64,000 nt of DNA from Bacillota bacterium (GTDB lineage Bacteria; Bacillota; Bacilli; Alicyclobacillales; SLC66). The translations under genes were made by a program, and so were the position numbers. The stretch is taken from positions 120,392 to 184,391 of the forward strand of contig JAJZCW010000002.1 in the NCBI GenBank assembly GCA_021828865.1. Direction: 5' to 3'. A model generated the notes under the pieces. That model saw only the letters and a program-made list of their open reading frames with translations, was not told the DNA's origin and did not search any database. This document shows positions 34,713 to 44,035 of this stretch, piece by piece (position 1 is the stretch's first letter; the number at the start of each line of letters is the position of its first letter).

Positions 34713-35738
34713 TCATCCTAACGTTGTTATTAATGTTCGAGTAGAATCTCTGATTATCAGCTGCGTAGGTAACACAAAATGTAGTGGCATACTGATTTCC
34801 TTGTTTTCAATCAGATGGACTAGCACATCCGCAGCTAACTGCCCCATTTTTTCCTTATCCTGACTGATCGTAGTGAGTTTGGGATAGACATAACTTGCCG
34901 CATCAATATCATCAAAACCGACAATCGAAATCTGTTCAGGCACTTTTATCCCATATTTGGAGAACACCTGTAGCGCTCCAATTGCCGATATATCACCAGA
35001 AAACAACATCACTTCCGGTTTGTCTTCTAGGGCCATAATGCTTTCTGCTACTTTCACTCCACCATAAAAAGAAAATCCTCCGTCAAATATCCATTTGCTC
35101 TCTGGGCTTAATCCCACTTCTGCCATTCCGCTATAAAACCCTTGCAGACGTTCCATGACCACTGGAAAGTTAAGGTCATCATGGACAAAGCCCACACGCC
35201 GATATCCGTTATGATAAAGAAGCACAATAAGGTCATGAATGGCACGGCGGTTGTCTGAGGTGACAGAACCGACCTTTCTGCCTGCGGCAAAATGGTCTAC
35301 GCCAACCACTGGAACATTTTCAGCTATCAGTTCGTCAATTGCCTCTTCAGGCGCTCCCAGTAGCAAAACACCATCAATATCCTGATGTCGCACCCGCTCT
35401 AAGTAAGAATATCGATTAAACGGTTCTTTCATATTACTGAGAATCAGAAGGTCATAGCCTTTTTTACCAATCTCTATTTTGAATACATCAAGTAAGTGCG
35501 TAATAAACGGTTGACGCAACCCCATCCCATCATAGCTGGGATAAAAAACTGCAATGACATTGGATTTGTTCGTTACCAGTCTCCTTGCAGTCGCATTAGG
35601 GATATAGTGAAGCTCTTCCACTACTTTCAATATTTTCGCTTTTGTCTCTTCGTTAATGTCATCATAGTTATTAAGTGCACGGGACACCGCTGAAATAGAC
35701 ACTCCTGCTTTTTTGGCTACATCTTTAATCGTTACGAT
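34713..35738 (-). CDS. LacI-family repressor with non-canonical or lost start codon
   Basis: The family's HTH (VTIKDVAKKAGVSISAVSR) and periplasmic-binding-like domain are complete. Codons upstream of VTIKDV in this frame are TGA, CAT, GTC, ATC, so no ATG, GTG or TTG exists before the first helix. AGGAG sits nine bases before the ATC at 35738-35736, exactly where a start is expected. The first canonical start is GTG 35702, in the middle of the HTH, which would destroy DNA binding. Either ATC initiates, or one base has changed from ATG. Apart from the start the gene looks healthy (~341 residues). It probably controls the surrounding beta-glucoside operon. Confidence 0.8.
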   Translation of the reverse strand: MVTIKDVAKKAGVSISAVSRALNNYDDINEETKAKILKVVEELHYIPNATARRLVTNKSNVIAVFYPSYDGMGLRQPFITHLLDVFKIEIGKKGYDLLILSNMKEPFNRYSYLERVRHQDIDGVLLLGAPEEAIDELIAENVPVVGVDHFAAGRKVGSVTSDNRRAIHDLIVLLYHNGYRRVGFVHDDLNFPVVMERLQGFYSGMAEVGLSPESKWIFDGGFSFYGGVKVAESIMALEDKPEVMLFSGDISAIGALQVFSKYGIKVPEQISIVGFDDIDAASYVYPKLTTISQDKEKMGQLAADVLVHLIENKEISMPLHFVLPTQLIIRDSTRTLITTLG

Positions 35739-35750
35739 GACATGTCACTC

Positions 35751-36743
35751 CTAGCTCCTGATATTGTCTTCTGCCAGTTGATTGGTGTAGTGGCATGCCA
35801 CTAAATGCCCTGCCTCGAATTCAGTCAGTTCCGGAACCTGATCTCTACATAAGTCGGTCGCATGCGGACACCGATCTGCAAAAGGACAGCCTGTTCGTCC
35901 TTCCAATAAATTCGGCGGTTTATTGCTAGTTTCAGGGAGAGCGCCTTTCATGGCGCTGCCTGGTGTTGCGGCGAGCAATAATCTTGTATATGGATGTAGT
36001 GGCTTTCGTATCAACTCAGAAGATGCGGACGTTTCCATAATTCTACCGCCATAGAGCACCATGATCCGATTGCCAAAATACCTTGCAGATGCGAGATCAT
36101 GAGTAATATACAGAAATGCCAGATTAAAATCCTCTCGCAGTTGTGTCATCAATCGCAATATTCCAGCGCGAATAGAAACATCAAGCATCGAGATGGGTTC
36201 ATCCGCCACCAAAAACTTGGGATTAACCGCAAGCGCCCTTGCAATCGCCACCCTTTGCCTTTGGCCGCCTGAAAGCTCATGAGGAAACTTTAAACGCGTT
36301 TCCTCGACAGGTGTTAGTCCTACACGTGCCAACAATTCATTGATCAAGTTAGAGGTGGAGTCGCTACTTGCCAATCGATGCTTTCTGATCGGAAAGGCCA
36401 AGTGTTGCTCAATGGTTTTTACGGGGTTCAAAGAACCAAACGGATCCTGAAAAATCATTTGCGCCAACTTGCGATATTCCACCAACTCCCGCCTCCGAAT
36501 GTGAGTAATGTCCTTGTTCCCAACGACAATGCTCCCTTCCGATGGTTCAAGAATCCGTAGCAACGCTTTTCCAATGGTAGACTTACCACTTCCAGACTCT
36601 CCCACGAGCGCGAGTACTTCCCCAGCTCTGATCTCAAAGCTCACCTGATCCACGGGGCGAATAAATGTCCGACGACTATTATCGGTGATTGGAAAGCGCA
36701 CGACCAGATTTTCTACTTTAACCAATGCTTCGGAATCAGCCAC
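35751..36743 (-). CDS. Opp/Dpp-family ABC transporter ATP-binding protein (F subunit)
   Basis: This 330-residue ATPase of the oligopeptide/beta-oligosaccharide importer family has Walker A GESGSGKST, signature LSGGQRQRVAIARAL, Walker B FLVADEPISMLD and switch His (YITHDL). The C-terminal CPFADRCPHATDLC is the cysteine-rich oligo-HPY motif that can bind an iron-sulphur cluster. GTG 36743 follows GGAGGAGGG and overlaps the previous gene by eight bases. The context (LacI, GH1) points to sugars. Confidence 0.93.
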   Translation of the reverse strand: MADSEALVKVENLVVRFPITDNSRRTFIRPVDQVSFEIRAGEVLALVGESGSGKSTIGKALLRILEPSEGSIVVGNKDITHIRRRELVEYRKLAQMIFQDPFGSLNPVKTIEQHLAFPIRKHRLASSDSTSNLINELLARVGLTPVEETRLKFPHELSGGQRQRVAIARALAVNPKFLVADEPISMLDVSIRAGILRLMTQLREDFNLAFLYITHDLASARYFGNRIMVLYGGRIMETSASSELIRKPLHPYTRLLLAATPGSAMKGALPETSNKPPNLLEGRTGCPFADRCPHATDLCRDQVPELTEFEAGHLVACHYTNQLAEDNIRS

Positions 36744-37722
36744 GAGAACCCTCCTCCGAATAGAGATGACATTCTATATAGCCAATCGGCTGTGGATGGG
36801 GGATAGGCATCTCAGTCTTGCATCTTTCCATTGCCAGTGCACATCTAGGATGAAAAGCGCAACCTGATGGCAATAACTTCAAATCCGGAGGGTTGCCAGA
36901 AATCCCCTCGATCACCACATCCTCTGATGTCAATTGCGGAATCGCCCTGAGCAATCCATCGGTATAGGGGTGATGTCTTTCTCCTAATTTTAAGGTTTGA
37001 CTGTCTGTCATTTCCACAATTCTTCCAGCGTACATAATCGCCACTCGAGTAGCCATTTCCGCTACCAAACTGAAGTCGTGACTGATAAAAAGTATCGAAA
37101 ATTTTTCTGTTTTTTGAATTTCTTTTATCTGGTTTAAAATTGAACGTTGTACAACCACATCCAATGCCGTCGTGGGCTCATCCATAATCACCATTTTAGG
37201 ATGAAGCGCGATGGCAATAGCAATGACAATACGCTGCCTCATTCCACCAGATAGCTCGTGCGGAAAACTCTTTAGATGCTTACGGTCGATCCTCACCATG
37301 TCCATAAGTTCTTCTGCTCTTGTTCTTACCTCTTGTCGGGACATTTGCGGTCGATGACTTAAAATCGTATCAAAAATTTGCTTTTCCACCGTCATAACAG
37401 GATTCAACGCACTCATGGCGCTTTGAAAAACCATCGCCATCTGATCCCAACGAAATAGCCTCAACTCTTTTTTATTTAACGAATAGACGTCTTTACCAAG
37501 CACCTTGATCAAACCACCAGTGACCGTCGCCTCACCCTTTAAGAGTCTCATGACAGCAAAGGCCATAGTTGACTTCCCCGAACCAGATTCTCCGACAAGC
37601 CCAATAATTTCTTCAGGATATAAGGTTAAATTGACTCCTCTTACCGCTTCCACGAATCCGCTCGGAGTTTGATAGGAAACAGATAAATCTTTGATTTCAA
37701 GCACTGGCGTTTTCTCGTCCAT
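36736..37722 (-). CDS. Opp/Dpp-family ABC transporter ATP-binding protein (D subunit)
   Basis: This 328-residue ATPase has Walker A GESGSGKST, signature LSGGMRQRIVIAIAIAL, Walker B MVIMDEPTTALD and FISHDF. The C-terminal oligo-HPY motif is GCAFHPRCALAMERC. Its start overlaps the permease gene by 26 bases and its end overlaps the F subunit, so translation is coupled. It pairs with the F subunit as a heterodimer. Confidence 0.93.
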   Translation of the reverse strand: MDEKTPVLEIKDLSVSYQTPSGFVEAVRGVNLTLYPEEIIGLVGESGSGKSTMAFAVMRLLKGEATVTGGLIKVLGKDVYSLNKKELRLFRWDQMAMVFQSAMSALNPVMTVEKQIFDTILSHRPQMSRQEVRTRAEELMDMVRIDRKHLKSFPHELSGGMRQRIVIAIAIALHPKMVIMDEPTTALDVVVQRSILNQIKEIQKTEKFSILFISHDFSLVAEMATRVAIMYAGRIVEMTDSQTLKLGERHHPYTDGLLRAIPQLTSEDVVIEGISGNPPDLKLLPSGCAFHPRCALAMERCKTEMPIPHPQPIGYIECHLYSEEGSRG

Positions 37723-38629
37723 GACTTTCCACCTTCCTCACTCCAGATGCTTTATTCTTCATCTTTCGCACGCGTAATCGAGGGTTTGTAATCTGATCAA
37801 TGGAGAAATTCATCAGTGCAAAGCTCATTCCGACAAGTGCAATAGCAAGTCCGGGAGGAATAAACCACCACCAGGCGCCACCTAGCATTGCACCACCCGC
37901 TTGCGCCCAGTACAGCATGGTCCCCCAACTATTTGATGATAAATTTTCCAATCCAAGATAGGCGAGTCCTGATTCAGCCAGAATAGCTCCAAGGCAAGCA
38001 TACATGACGTTCGCTGCAATAATGGACATCATATTCGGCAATATTTCCACAAAAATAATACGCAAGTCCGATGCCCCAGACAGTTTTGCAGCTATAATAA
38101 AATCCCTTCCGGCAAGCGACATGGCCTGCGCGCGAAATACCCTTGCACCCCATGCCCACCCTGTAAGCGCAATAATTAACCCATTGGAATAGGGAGTCGT
38201 GTTTTTAACATAGGATTCAATTAGTATCAACAGCGCCAGCCCAGGTAGAACAAGAAAAATGTTCGCGATGGTATTGAGTACCGAATCCACCCAACCACCT
38301 TTATACCCTGCATATACACCAACCAGAATGCCGATGAACGTCGATAGCAGTCCTGCTCCCACCCCTACGATCATGGTGGTTTGTGTCCCCCAGACAAATT
38401 GCGAGAAAATATCCTGACCCGTAGAGGTGGTGCCTAAAAGGTTTTGCAACGATGGGGGTTGCATCGGCAAAAACTGTGATACCTGTGGATTGTATGGCGC
38501 AATCCAGCCAGCAAAAATCGCGATCAGCACAAAAACGGAGAAAATCACGAGACCGATCACAGCCTTGGAATTGCGAAAAAACAAACGCAGATTTCCGCTT
38601 TTGCGTTTATTACTTGTTAGACTCTTCAT
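37697..38629 (-). CDS. Opp/Dpp-family ABC transporter permease (C subunit)
   Basis: The 310-residue protein has an N-terminal helix (~20-45) and five further helices forming the BPD_transp_1 fold. The EAA loop is AAKLSGASDLRIIFVEILPN. A LGTTSTGQDIFSQ motif precedes the core, as in DppC/OppC. It overlaps the B subunit gene by four bases. Confidence 0.92.
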   Translation of the reverse strand: MKSLTSNKRKSGNLRLFFRNSKAVIGLVIFSVFVLIAIFAGWIAPYNPQVSQFLPMQPPSLQNLLGTTSTGQDIFSQFVWGTQTTMIVGVGAGLLSTFIGILVGVYAGYKGGWVDSVLNTIANIFLVLPGLALLILIESYVKNTTPYSNGLIIALTGWAWGARVFRAQAMSLAGRDFIIAAKLSGASDLRIIFVEILPNMMSIIAANVMYACLGAILAESGLAYLGLENLSSNSWGTMLYWAQAGGAMLGGAWWWFIPPGLAIALVGMSFALMNFSIDQITNPRLRVRKMKNKASGVRKVESHGRENASA

Positions 38630-39615
38630 GATTCTGTCCCCCTTCTTCTGACTCGGGGGTCAAGTCTCCCGTAAAGCATATCTACCAAAAAGTTGACCAG
38701 CAAAACGGACAAGGCAATAATCAAAAACATTCCTTGAATCAGTGGATAATCTTCCATCGATACCGCATTTGTCAATTGATACCCGATTCCCGGATAGGAG
38801 AATACTTGCTCTACCAATATCTGACCACCAACAATCGAAGAAAGCGCAATCGCGAGAGAAGTCACTTGAGGGAGCAATGCATTTCTTGCCGCATACATGA
38901 AAATGAGTCGGCTATTAGATACTCCTTTAGCTTCAGCAAACACCACATAATCTTCACCCAGTGTATTGATCATGTTGTTTCTCATACCAATGATCCATCC
39001 GCTGATGGAGCCAAGAAATACGACAATGGCAGGAAGGATCCCGTGATAGATCACGCTGGAAATAAACGGCCAATTCCACCCCACATTCACACTACTCGAA
39101 TATCCGTGAAACATGGGAAACCAGTTGAGAGTAAACGCCAAGAAGTAGACGAGTACCAAGCCTAACCAGAATAAAGGCATAGATTGAAAGAACATGGTGG
39201 CAATAGGAAGTGTGGAATCAGCGATACCTCCTCTGCGCCATGCGATCAGAATTCCCACCAGCGTCCCAACGACCACCGAAATCACTGTGGCTATTCCCAA
39301 TAAACCTATCGTCCACGGCAAACTCGTTACAATAATTTGCGACACGGAAGTAGGGTAATACGTATACGATAACCCCCAGTGTCCTGTCAGCAAACTCCCA
39401 AGATACTGAAAATATTGAAGGATAAATGGCTTATTACTAAAGCCAAACTGCAATTCCATGGCATGTAATTGTGACGGCTGCATATGACCCTGAAATTTCG
39501 CGAATATTGTTTCTGCAGGATTACCAGGCATCAACCTCGGTAGAATGAAGTTTAGTGTAATCGCAGCCCAAATGGATAGAATTAGAAATCCTAATCGATT
39601 GAAAAAATATCGCAT
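38626..39615 (-). CDS. Opp/Dpp-family ABC transporter permease (B subunit)
   Basis: The 329-residue, six-helix permease carries the EAA loop VFAEAKGVSNSRLIFMYAARN and the N-terminal PRLMPGNPAE characteristic of OppB/DppB. The ribosome site is an ideal AAGGAGGAGG. Between it and the binding-protein gene lies a stable hairpin. Confidence 0.92.
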   Translation of the reverse strand: MRYFFNRLGFLILSIWAAITLNFILPRLMPGNPAETIFAKFQGHMQPSQLHAMELQFGFSNKPFILQYFQYLGSLLTGHWGLSYTYYPTSVSQIIVTSLPWTIGLLGIATVISVVVGTLVGILIAWRRGGIADSTLPIATMFFQSMPLFWLGLVLVYFLAFTLNWFPMFHGYSSSVNVGWNWPFISSVIYHGILPAIVVFLGSISGWIIGMRNNMINTLGEDYVVFAEAKGVSNSRLIFMYAARNALLPQVTSLAIALSSIVGGQILVEQVFSYPGIGYQLTNAVSMEDYPLIQGMFLIIALSVLLVNFLVDMLYGRLDPRVRRRGTES

Positions 39616-39645
39616 AATCCTCCTCCTTGACCCCGAAGAATCAAT

Positions 39646-39672
39646 GAAGGGACAGTATCATACTGTCCCTTC
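39646..39672 (-). repeat. Intercistronic stabilising hairpin
   Basis: GAAGGGACAGTAT pairs with ATACTGTCCCTTC almost without a loop. No U tract follows in the minus-strand transcript. It is typical of a 3' stabiliser that keeps binding-protein mRNA more abundant than permease mRNA. Confidence 0.65.
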
Positions 39673-39686
39673 TTCTCATTCCCCCA

Positions 39687-41339
39687 TTACTTTACTGGAC
39701 GAAGGTGAGTCAGAACTATGGCTTGAGCCACATTCGTATAAGGGGCTGGATTGATGTATGGATTGGATGGTGTAGGCCAACCTGTATACTGTGCGTTGTT
39801 GTACTCATACCAAGTAGCGCCGTATACCAGCGGAATACTCGGTAATTGTTCCGCGACATACTGCTGGATCTGATAGATGTACTGTTTTTGAGTGGTCAGA
39901 TTGCTGGTCGTTGAATATTTGTCAAGGAGTCCAGTGATCTTCGGGTTATTCAGTTGCTCCACATTGAAATTACCTTTAGGATTAAGCATGTTTTCATACA
40001 AATAATAGGGGGTGGGTCCTGAATTGGTCCAAGAAATCGCCAGCTGATAATTTTTCTTCGGATTTCCGATGTTGCTGTAATAGGCTCCATACTGCTCTTC
40101 CTGTACGGTCACATTGATGCCAATTGATTTTAGATCTTGCGCGATAAGTGCAGCATCCGCATCCCAATCAGTCCACCCCGAGACTACCTGTAGCGTAAAG
40201 TTGAGTGGCTTGCCCTGTGGAGAAACAAAGATACCCTGGGAATTTTGCTTGTATCCTGCAGATTCCAGGAGTTTTATGGCTGCACTCGGACTGTAAGTAA
40301 ACTGCTGATCTGCTTTTGGTAGTTTGGTGTTTAGCCATGATTTATTATTTGGCATAATAAGTCCAGTCGGACTGGCGACCGGTTCATACCCATATTCGCC
40401 TTCCATATAGATTTTCTGACGATCAATCGCCATGCTGATCGCTTTTCTGACTACCAGATTCTTAAGTAGCGGATCTTGTAAATTGGTATACAACATCACC
40501 ACGTTGTTAGGCGGGAACCAGTAATGGTTGTTTGGATTTTTCGAAGTATAGACGCTCTGTATGCCTGGAATAAAAAGTCCGCCCCATGTCGCTTGCCCTT
40601 TAGCCAGTGCCAAATCTGCCGAAGTGTTGCTGGTAAAAGCGGGATATTCGACACTTTTTACCGCCGGTGCGCCACCCCAATAATGGGAATTAGCTGAAAA
40701 TTTATAAACTTGAGAATTAAACGAGAGCAGCATGTATGGCCCCGTGCCCACTGGATTGGAATTAGTTAATTTAGTGGGGTCTCCGACTTTACTCCAAATA
40801 TGTTGCGGGACAATGGTCGTCGAAAGCACGTAATAAGCAAATGGAACATTTGCCTGCTTAAAATTGAACACCACTTTGTAGTTACCACTTGCTGTTACCC
40901 CACTCAATTGCGTCCAAACACCATTGATATCAGCGGTCGGGTACTTCTTGATCATGTCAAAGGAAAAGACTACATCTTTCGCTGTAAATGGTACTCCGTC
41001 CGTCCACTTCACTCCTTTGCGAAGGTCGACAGTCAGTGTCTTATTATGATTGCTCCAAGAATAACTAGTGCCTAGTAGCGGGAATGTATGTCCGCTTACG
41101 TTATCCTGATAAAAAAGCGGTTGATAAATGAGTCCAATAGTGCCAGGGTTTGCAGAACTAGAGAAGGGATTGAAGTTATCAGGAAAAGTTCCATAAGGTG
41201 AAGGAAGCATGACTAGAGGTTGAACGGTTGACGAAGTGTATTTGGCATTGGTCTTGGCGTTTGCCACAAGAGCTACCGAACCGGTCATTGCCAAGCTTAC
41301 TGCCACCACAGCTAAAAGCTTTACTGATTTGCTCAACAT
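39687..41339 (-). CDS. Extracellular solute-binding protein, SBP_bac_5 family
   Basis: This ~550-residue secreted binding protein belongs to the OppA/DppA/cellobiose-binding family. ATG 41339 follows AAAGGAGGAAAA. The signal peptide (~1-30, LLAVVAVSLAMTGSVALVANA) has no lipobox Cys, unlike most Gram-positive binding proteins. The family core is seen in FPDNFNPF, VKWTDGVPFTAKDVVFSFDM and RKAISMAIDRQKI. Beta-glucosidase and LacI in the same operon suggest a cello- or beta-oligosaccharide ligand, as in CbtA-type importers, rather than peptides. Confidence 0.92.
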   Translation of the reverse strand: MLSKSVKLLAVVAVSLAMTGSVALVANAKTNAKYTSSTVQPLVMLPSPYGTFPDNFNPFSSSANPGTIGLIYQPLFYQDNVSGHTFPLLGTSYSWSNHNKTLTVDLRKGVKWTDGVPFTAKDVVFSFDMIKKYPTADINGVWTQLSGVTASGNYKVVFNFKQANVPFAYYVLSTTIVPQHIWSKVGDPTKLTNSNPVGTGPYMLLSFNSQVYKFSANSHYWGGAPAVKSVEYPAFTSNTSADLALAKGQATWGGLFIPGIQSVYTSKNPNNHYWFPPNNVVMLYTNLQDPLLKNLVVRKAISMAIDRQKIYMEGEYGYEPVASPTGLIMPNNKSWLNTKLPKADQQFTYSPSAAIKLLESAGYKQNSQGIFVSPQGKPLNFTLQVVSGWTDWDADAALIAQDLKSIGINVTVQEEQYGAYYSNIGNPKKNYQLAISWTNSGPTPYYLYENMLNPKGNFNVEQLNNPKITGLLDKYSTTSNLTTQKQYIYQIQQYVAEQLPSIPLVYGATWYEYNNAQYTGWPTPSNPYINPAPYTNVAQAIVLTHLRPVK

Positions 41340-41378
41340 TATTTTTCCTCCTTTTATTGAGGCACTCATCGCACCTAG

Positions 41379-41394
41379 CCGAAATCGTTTTCGG
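41379..41394. promoter_or_regulatory. LacI-type operator 1
   Basis: CCGAAATCGTTTTCGG is a LacI-family palindrome (CCGAAA...TTTCGG) in the 5' leader of the binding-protein gene. It also resembles a CcpA cre site but lacks the flanking T/A. Confidence 0.65.
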
Positions 41395-41444
41395 TCATTC
41401 GCAAAAAAAACAAATAGTTGAACCGATATTTAATTACATTTGTA

Positions 41445-41473
41445 ATCATATTGCAAAATGGTTGCGTTTTCAA
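41445..41473 (-). promoter_or_regulatory. Promoter of the beta-glucoside ABC operon
   Basis: On the minus strand TTGAAA, a 17-bp spacer and TATGAT lie about 105 bp before ATG 41339. Confidence 0.65.
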
Positions 41474-41560
41474 TAGTTTTCAAGGACAAATTTATCGATT
41501 TTTTCTCTTGTATGTTAAATTTAAGGTAATAAAAATAAGTTTTTATATTAGATTAGATCA

Positions 41561-41576
41561 CCGAAAACATTTTCGA
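41561..41576. promoter_or_regulatory. LacI-type operator 2
   Basis: CCGAAAACATTTTCGA has 6-bp arms (CGAAAA/TTTTCG) and lies about 90 bp upstream of the -35. Its centre is ~182 bp from operator 1. Confidence 0.55.
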
Positions 41577-41632
41577 TATAAATATTAAAAACGGCTTCTC
41601 CTCGTTTGCCGATTTGAAGCCATTGATTAGGG

Positions 41633-42877
41633 TCAAATGATTTTTCGTAGTCCCTCTGTCGTTTCATGAACGTGTGTAACCGTTGCCGACAGTTCCTCAA
41701 GTTGGGCTGCTTGCTCCTCGCTGTTGGCCATGCTTTCCTGTACTGCTTCCTGAATGTGGTCAATCTCCTGTGTGATTTCATTAACTTTGTCATTGACTTG
41801 TTTAGAAGATTCGCGCACCATTTGCGACAAACGACGAATTTCATCTGCCACCACGCCAAATCCTCTGCCTAGATCACCAGCCCTTGCAGCTTCAATCGCC
41901 GCATTCAATCCCAATAAATTAGTTTGTGCGGCTACCTCTGCCACCAGATTGTTGATACTTACCAGCGCTTTTGCATTTTCGTTCAATTGATGGACTGCAG
42001 ATGCGATCGCATCCACATTTTGGGCAAATGAGGTCCCTGCGGTTGCCATCTCTCGGGCCAATGTGTCAAGCACGCCCACCTGATCCGTCAACCCAAACAA
42101 CCCATCTTCCAACTCTTGGGTGTGCGAAGTTTTCATCACCACCGAAAGGACACCCTTGAATTCCCCCTGCACAAAAATGGGCTCAGAAATTGCGTAGTAT
42201 GGGAAACCAAAAAGTTCTGGATTGCCTTCCTGTTTGATTATTCGCCTTTCTTTCAACGCTCTCGCCGTTATCATATTAGCAAATTGCGGTTGGGAAACAT
42301 CTGTACCAACCTCAATCGGGAACGGAAAATGACTCACCTTCCTAATGTGCGTCACCACGCCTTTTTCATTGGCTAATGCTACCAGTGATTCATCGGCAGC
42401 CACATTGAGGACATTTTGAAAGAACCACTTCGCATCATATCCTCCGCTACTATCCACCAATTCCCGAGCATCAACGTTCGACTTTCCGTATTTTTTAACA
42501 TCTACGCCTGCAATGTGCCCCATTAACCAATTTTGCAAGAATTTAAATGTCTCGATTCCCACTCCGGTTTGGCCACTTTTTAGCTTGTCACGGATTTCCA
42601 GCGCCTGACTGATCAAATTCTTGTGAATTTGTTTATGCTCTTCGAGATCAGGCACCCCTTCTTTTTCCATAAAGGCTTCCTCATCAGCGAAATGATGAGC
42701 ACCGTATTCCAAAAGGTCATCAAGTACATGCAATATTTCTCCAGCATCCCCTTGGCTCTTGAATATGCTATACATACGATTAATCAGATTGACAAGCTGT
42801 TGATGTTCTTTATCCATTTCGCTAACACCAGTCAGGAATTTCCCCGATAATTCTAAATACTTCTCTTGGATTGCCAT
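41633..42877 (-). CDS. Hemerythrin-chemoreceptor fusion, soluble
   Basis: The ~414-residue protein has an N-terminal hemerythrin domain (~1-135) with the diiron ligands in [25 protein letters not shown] and [11 protein letters not shown] small sensor-like middle (~140-260) resembles the one in the chemoreceptor at 55422-56243. A short MCP signalling domain (~270-414) carries [18 protein letters not shown]. There is no membrane span. Hemerythrin-MCP proteins sense O2 or redox state in the cytosol. ATG 42877 is ten bases from GGGGG; ATG 42883 is the alternative. The conserved diiron set appears complete. Confidence 0.92.
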   Translation of the reverse strand: MAIQEKYLELSGKFLTGVSEMDKEHQQLVNLINRMYSIFKSQGDAGEILHVLDDLLEYGAHHFADEEAFMEKEGVPDLEEHKQIHKNLISQALEIRDKLKSGQTGVGIETFKFLQNWLMGHIAGVDVKKYGKSNVDARELVDSSGGYDAKWFFQNVLNVAADESLVALANEKGVVTHIRKVSHFPFPIEVGTDVSQPQFANMITARALKERRIIKQEGNPELFGFPYYAISEPIFVQGEFKGVLSVVMKTSHTQELEDGLFGLTDQVGVLDTLAREMATAGTSFAQNVDAIASAVHQLNENAKALVSINNLVAEVAAQTNLLGLNAAIEAARAGDLGRGFGVVADEIRRLSQMVRESSKQVNDKVNEITQEIDHIQEAVQESMANSEEQAAQLEELSATVTHVHETTEGLRKII

Positions 42878-42902
42878 GATCATCCATCCCCCATTTGGTT
42901 AA

Positions 42903-43835
42903 TCACGAGTTAATTATTTCCACATCAAGTTCATGGTTATATTCCATCCCACTATTCGTCCAGTTCGCAGATCCCATGATTAAAATTTGACCATTATCAA
43001 TATTCATCATTTTTTCATGCATGACTACTTTATAAGGTTCATAAGTCACATTGATTCCTGCATTTTTCAGCATGCGATACGATTTAGCATTAAGAAAACG
43101 TTGATAATGCGAGTCTAGGACCACCTGAACCGTCACGCCACGTGCTTTCGCGCTGATGAGTGCGCTTACCAGCGATTTTCTATCCAATGCAAACATGTGA
43201 ACGACAATACTCTGTTTTGCCTCATTGATGGCATTTAAGATGGCCGGTTCAATCTGCCCATCCACCAAGAGTTGATAGCGACCAAATCCTAACGGGAACC
43301 GAGTATTGCGTTCATAAATGCCGTTTCTTGCCTGCCACCAGTCATACGAGAAAAAAATTCTTCCTTCCACTGAAACGGTTTGCCCACTTAACTCGACGTC
43401 CTGATCGATGGTACGATCACTCCACTTCCCCCAATTGACGCTGCCAACTAAGAGTGTATTGCCCACCTGTAGGAATTTCACATGATCTATATCCGTATAG
43501 CCATCGCTTCCCACCTTCATTCGTTCCACCGGAATTCCAGCTTGCTGAAGCATTTGCTGGATGACATCATCTTTCCTGTAAGACGCATCCATTATTACTT
43601 TTACAGATGCTCCGCGATTTTCCGCATCAATTAAAGCTTGTGCCAATTGTGAATCAGTAAATTCATACATTTCCACATTAACACTGGTACCGCGCTTCGC
43701 CCGCGAAATGATTTGCAAGGCTTCTTGCGTCACGTTGGCGGCAGGTATCATTCTCATCTGTATCGTTGATTTGGCAAAGGAGTCAGTAGACATGAAAAGC
43801 AGTATCAACGGTACGGCAACCATCCATTTTTTCAT
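42903..43835 (-). CDS. Secreted phospholipase D-like protein
   Basis: The ~310-residue protein has an N-terminal signal peptide (KWMVAVPLILLFMSTDSFA). It contains two PLD phosphodiesterase repeats. The second HKD motif is complete (HEKMMNIDNGQILIMGSANW). The first is HVKFLQVGNTLLVGSVNW, where the usual Asp is replaced. Such proteins cleave phosphodiesters in lipids or nucleic acids; the family includes extracellular nucleases of the Nuc type. The ribosome site is weak at ATG 43835, and the longer frame to 43883 has none. Confidence 0.82.
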   Translation of the reverse strand: MKKWMVAVPLILLFMSTDSFAKSTIQMRMIPAANVTQEALQIISRAKRGTSVNVEMYEFTDSQLAQALIDAENRGASVKVIMDASYRKDDVIQQMLQQAGIPVERMKVGSDGYTDIDHVKFLQVGNTLLVGSVNWGKWSDRTIDQDVELSGQTVSVEGRIFFSYDWWQARNGIYERNTRFPLGFGRYQLLVDGQIEPAILNAINEAKQSIVVHMFALDRKSLVSALISAKARGVTVQVVLDSHYQRFLNAKSYRMLKNAGINVTYEPYKVVMHEKMMNIDNGQILIMGSANWTNSGMEYNHELDVEIINS

Positions 43836-44035
43836 TTCAGGACACCATACTTTCTTTAGTGACACATCTAATATACCAATCACAGAAAGATAGTTGCAAA
43901 GGTTTATGGTAAATATTTTTTTTATTTTTTAAGAGTTAATATACTTCCCAAAATATTACTCGCAGTTTTCATGTCATTTTCATGGTCTCATTAGATACTG
44001 CCTCTGAAGAGCTTCAATTGAAAAAGGAGGACTCC

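Noticed and set aside
34713..35702. GTG 35702 as the start of the LacI regulator
   Set aside because: It would begin inside the HTH, although the missing first helix is encoded intact immediately upstream.
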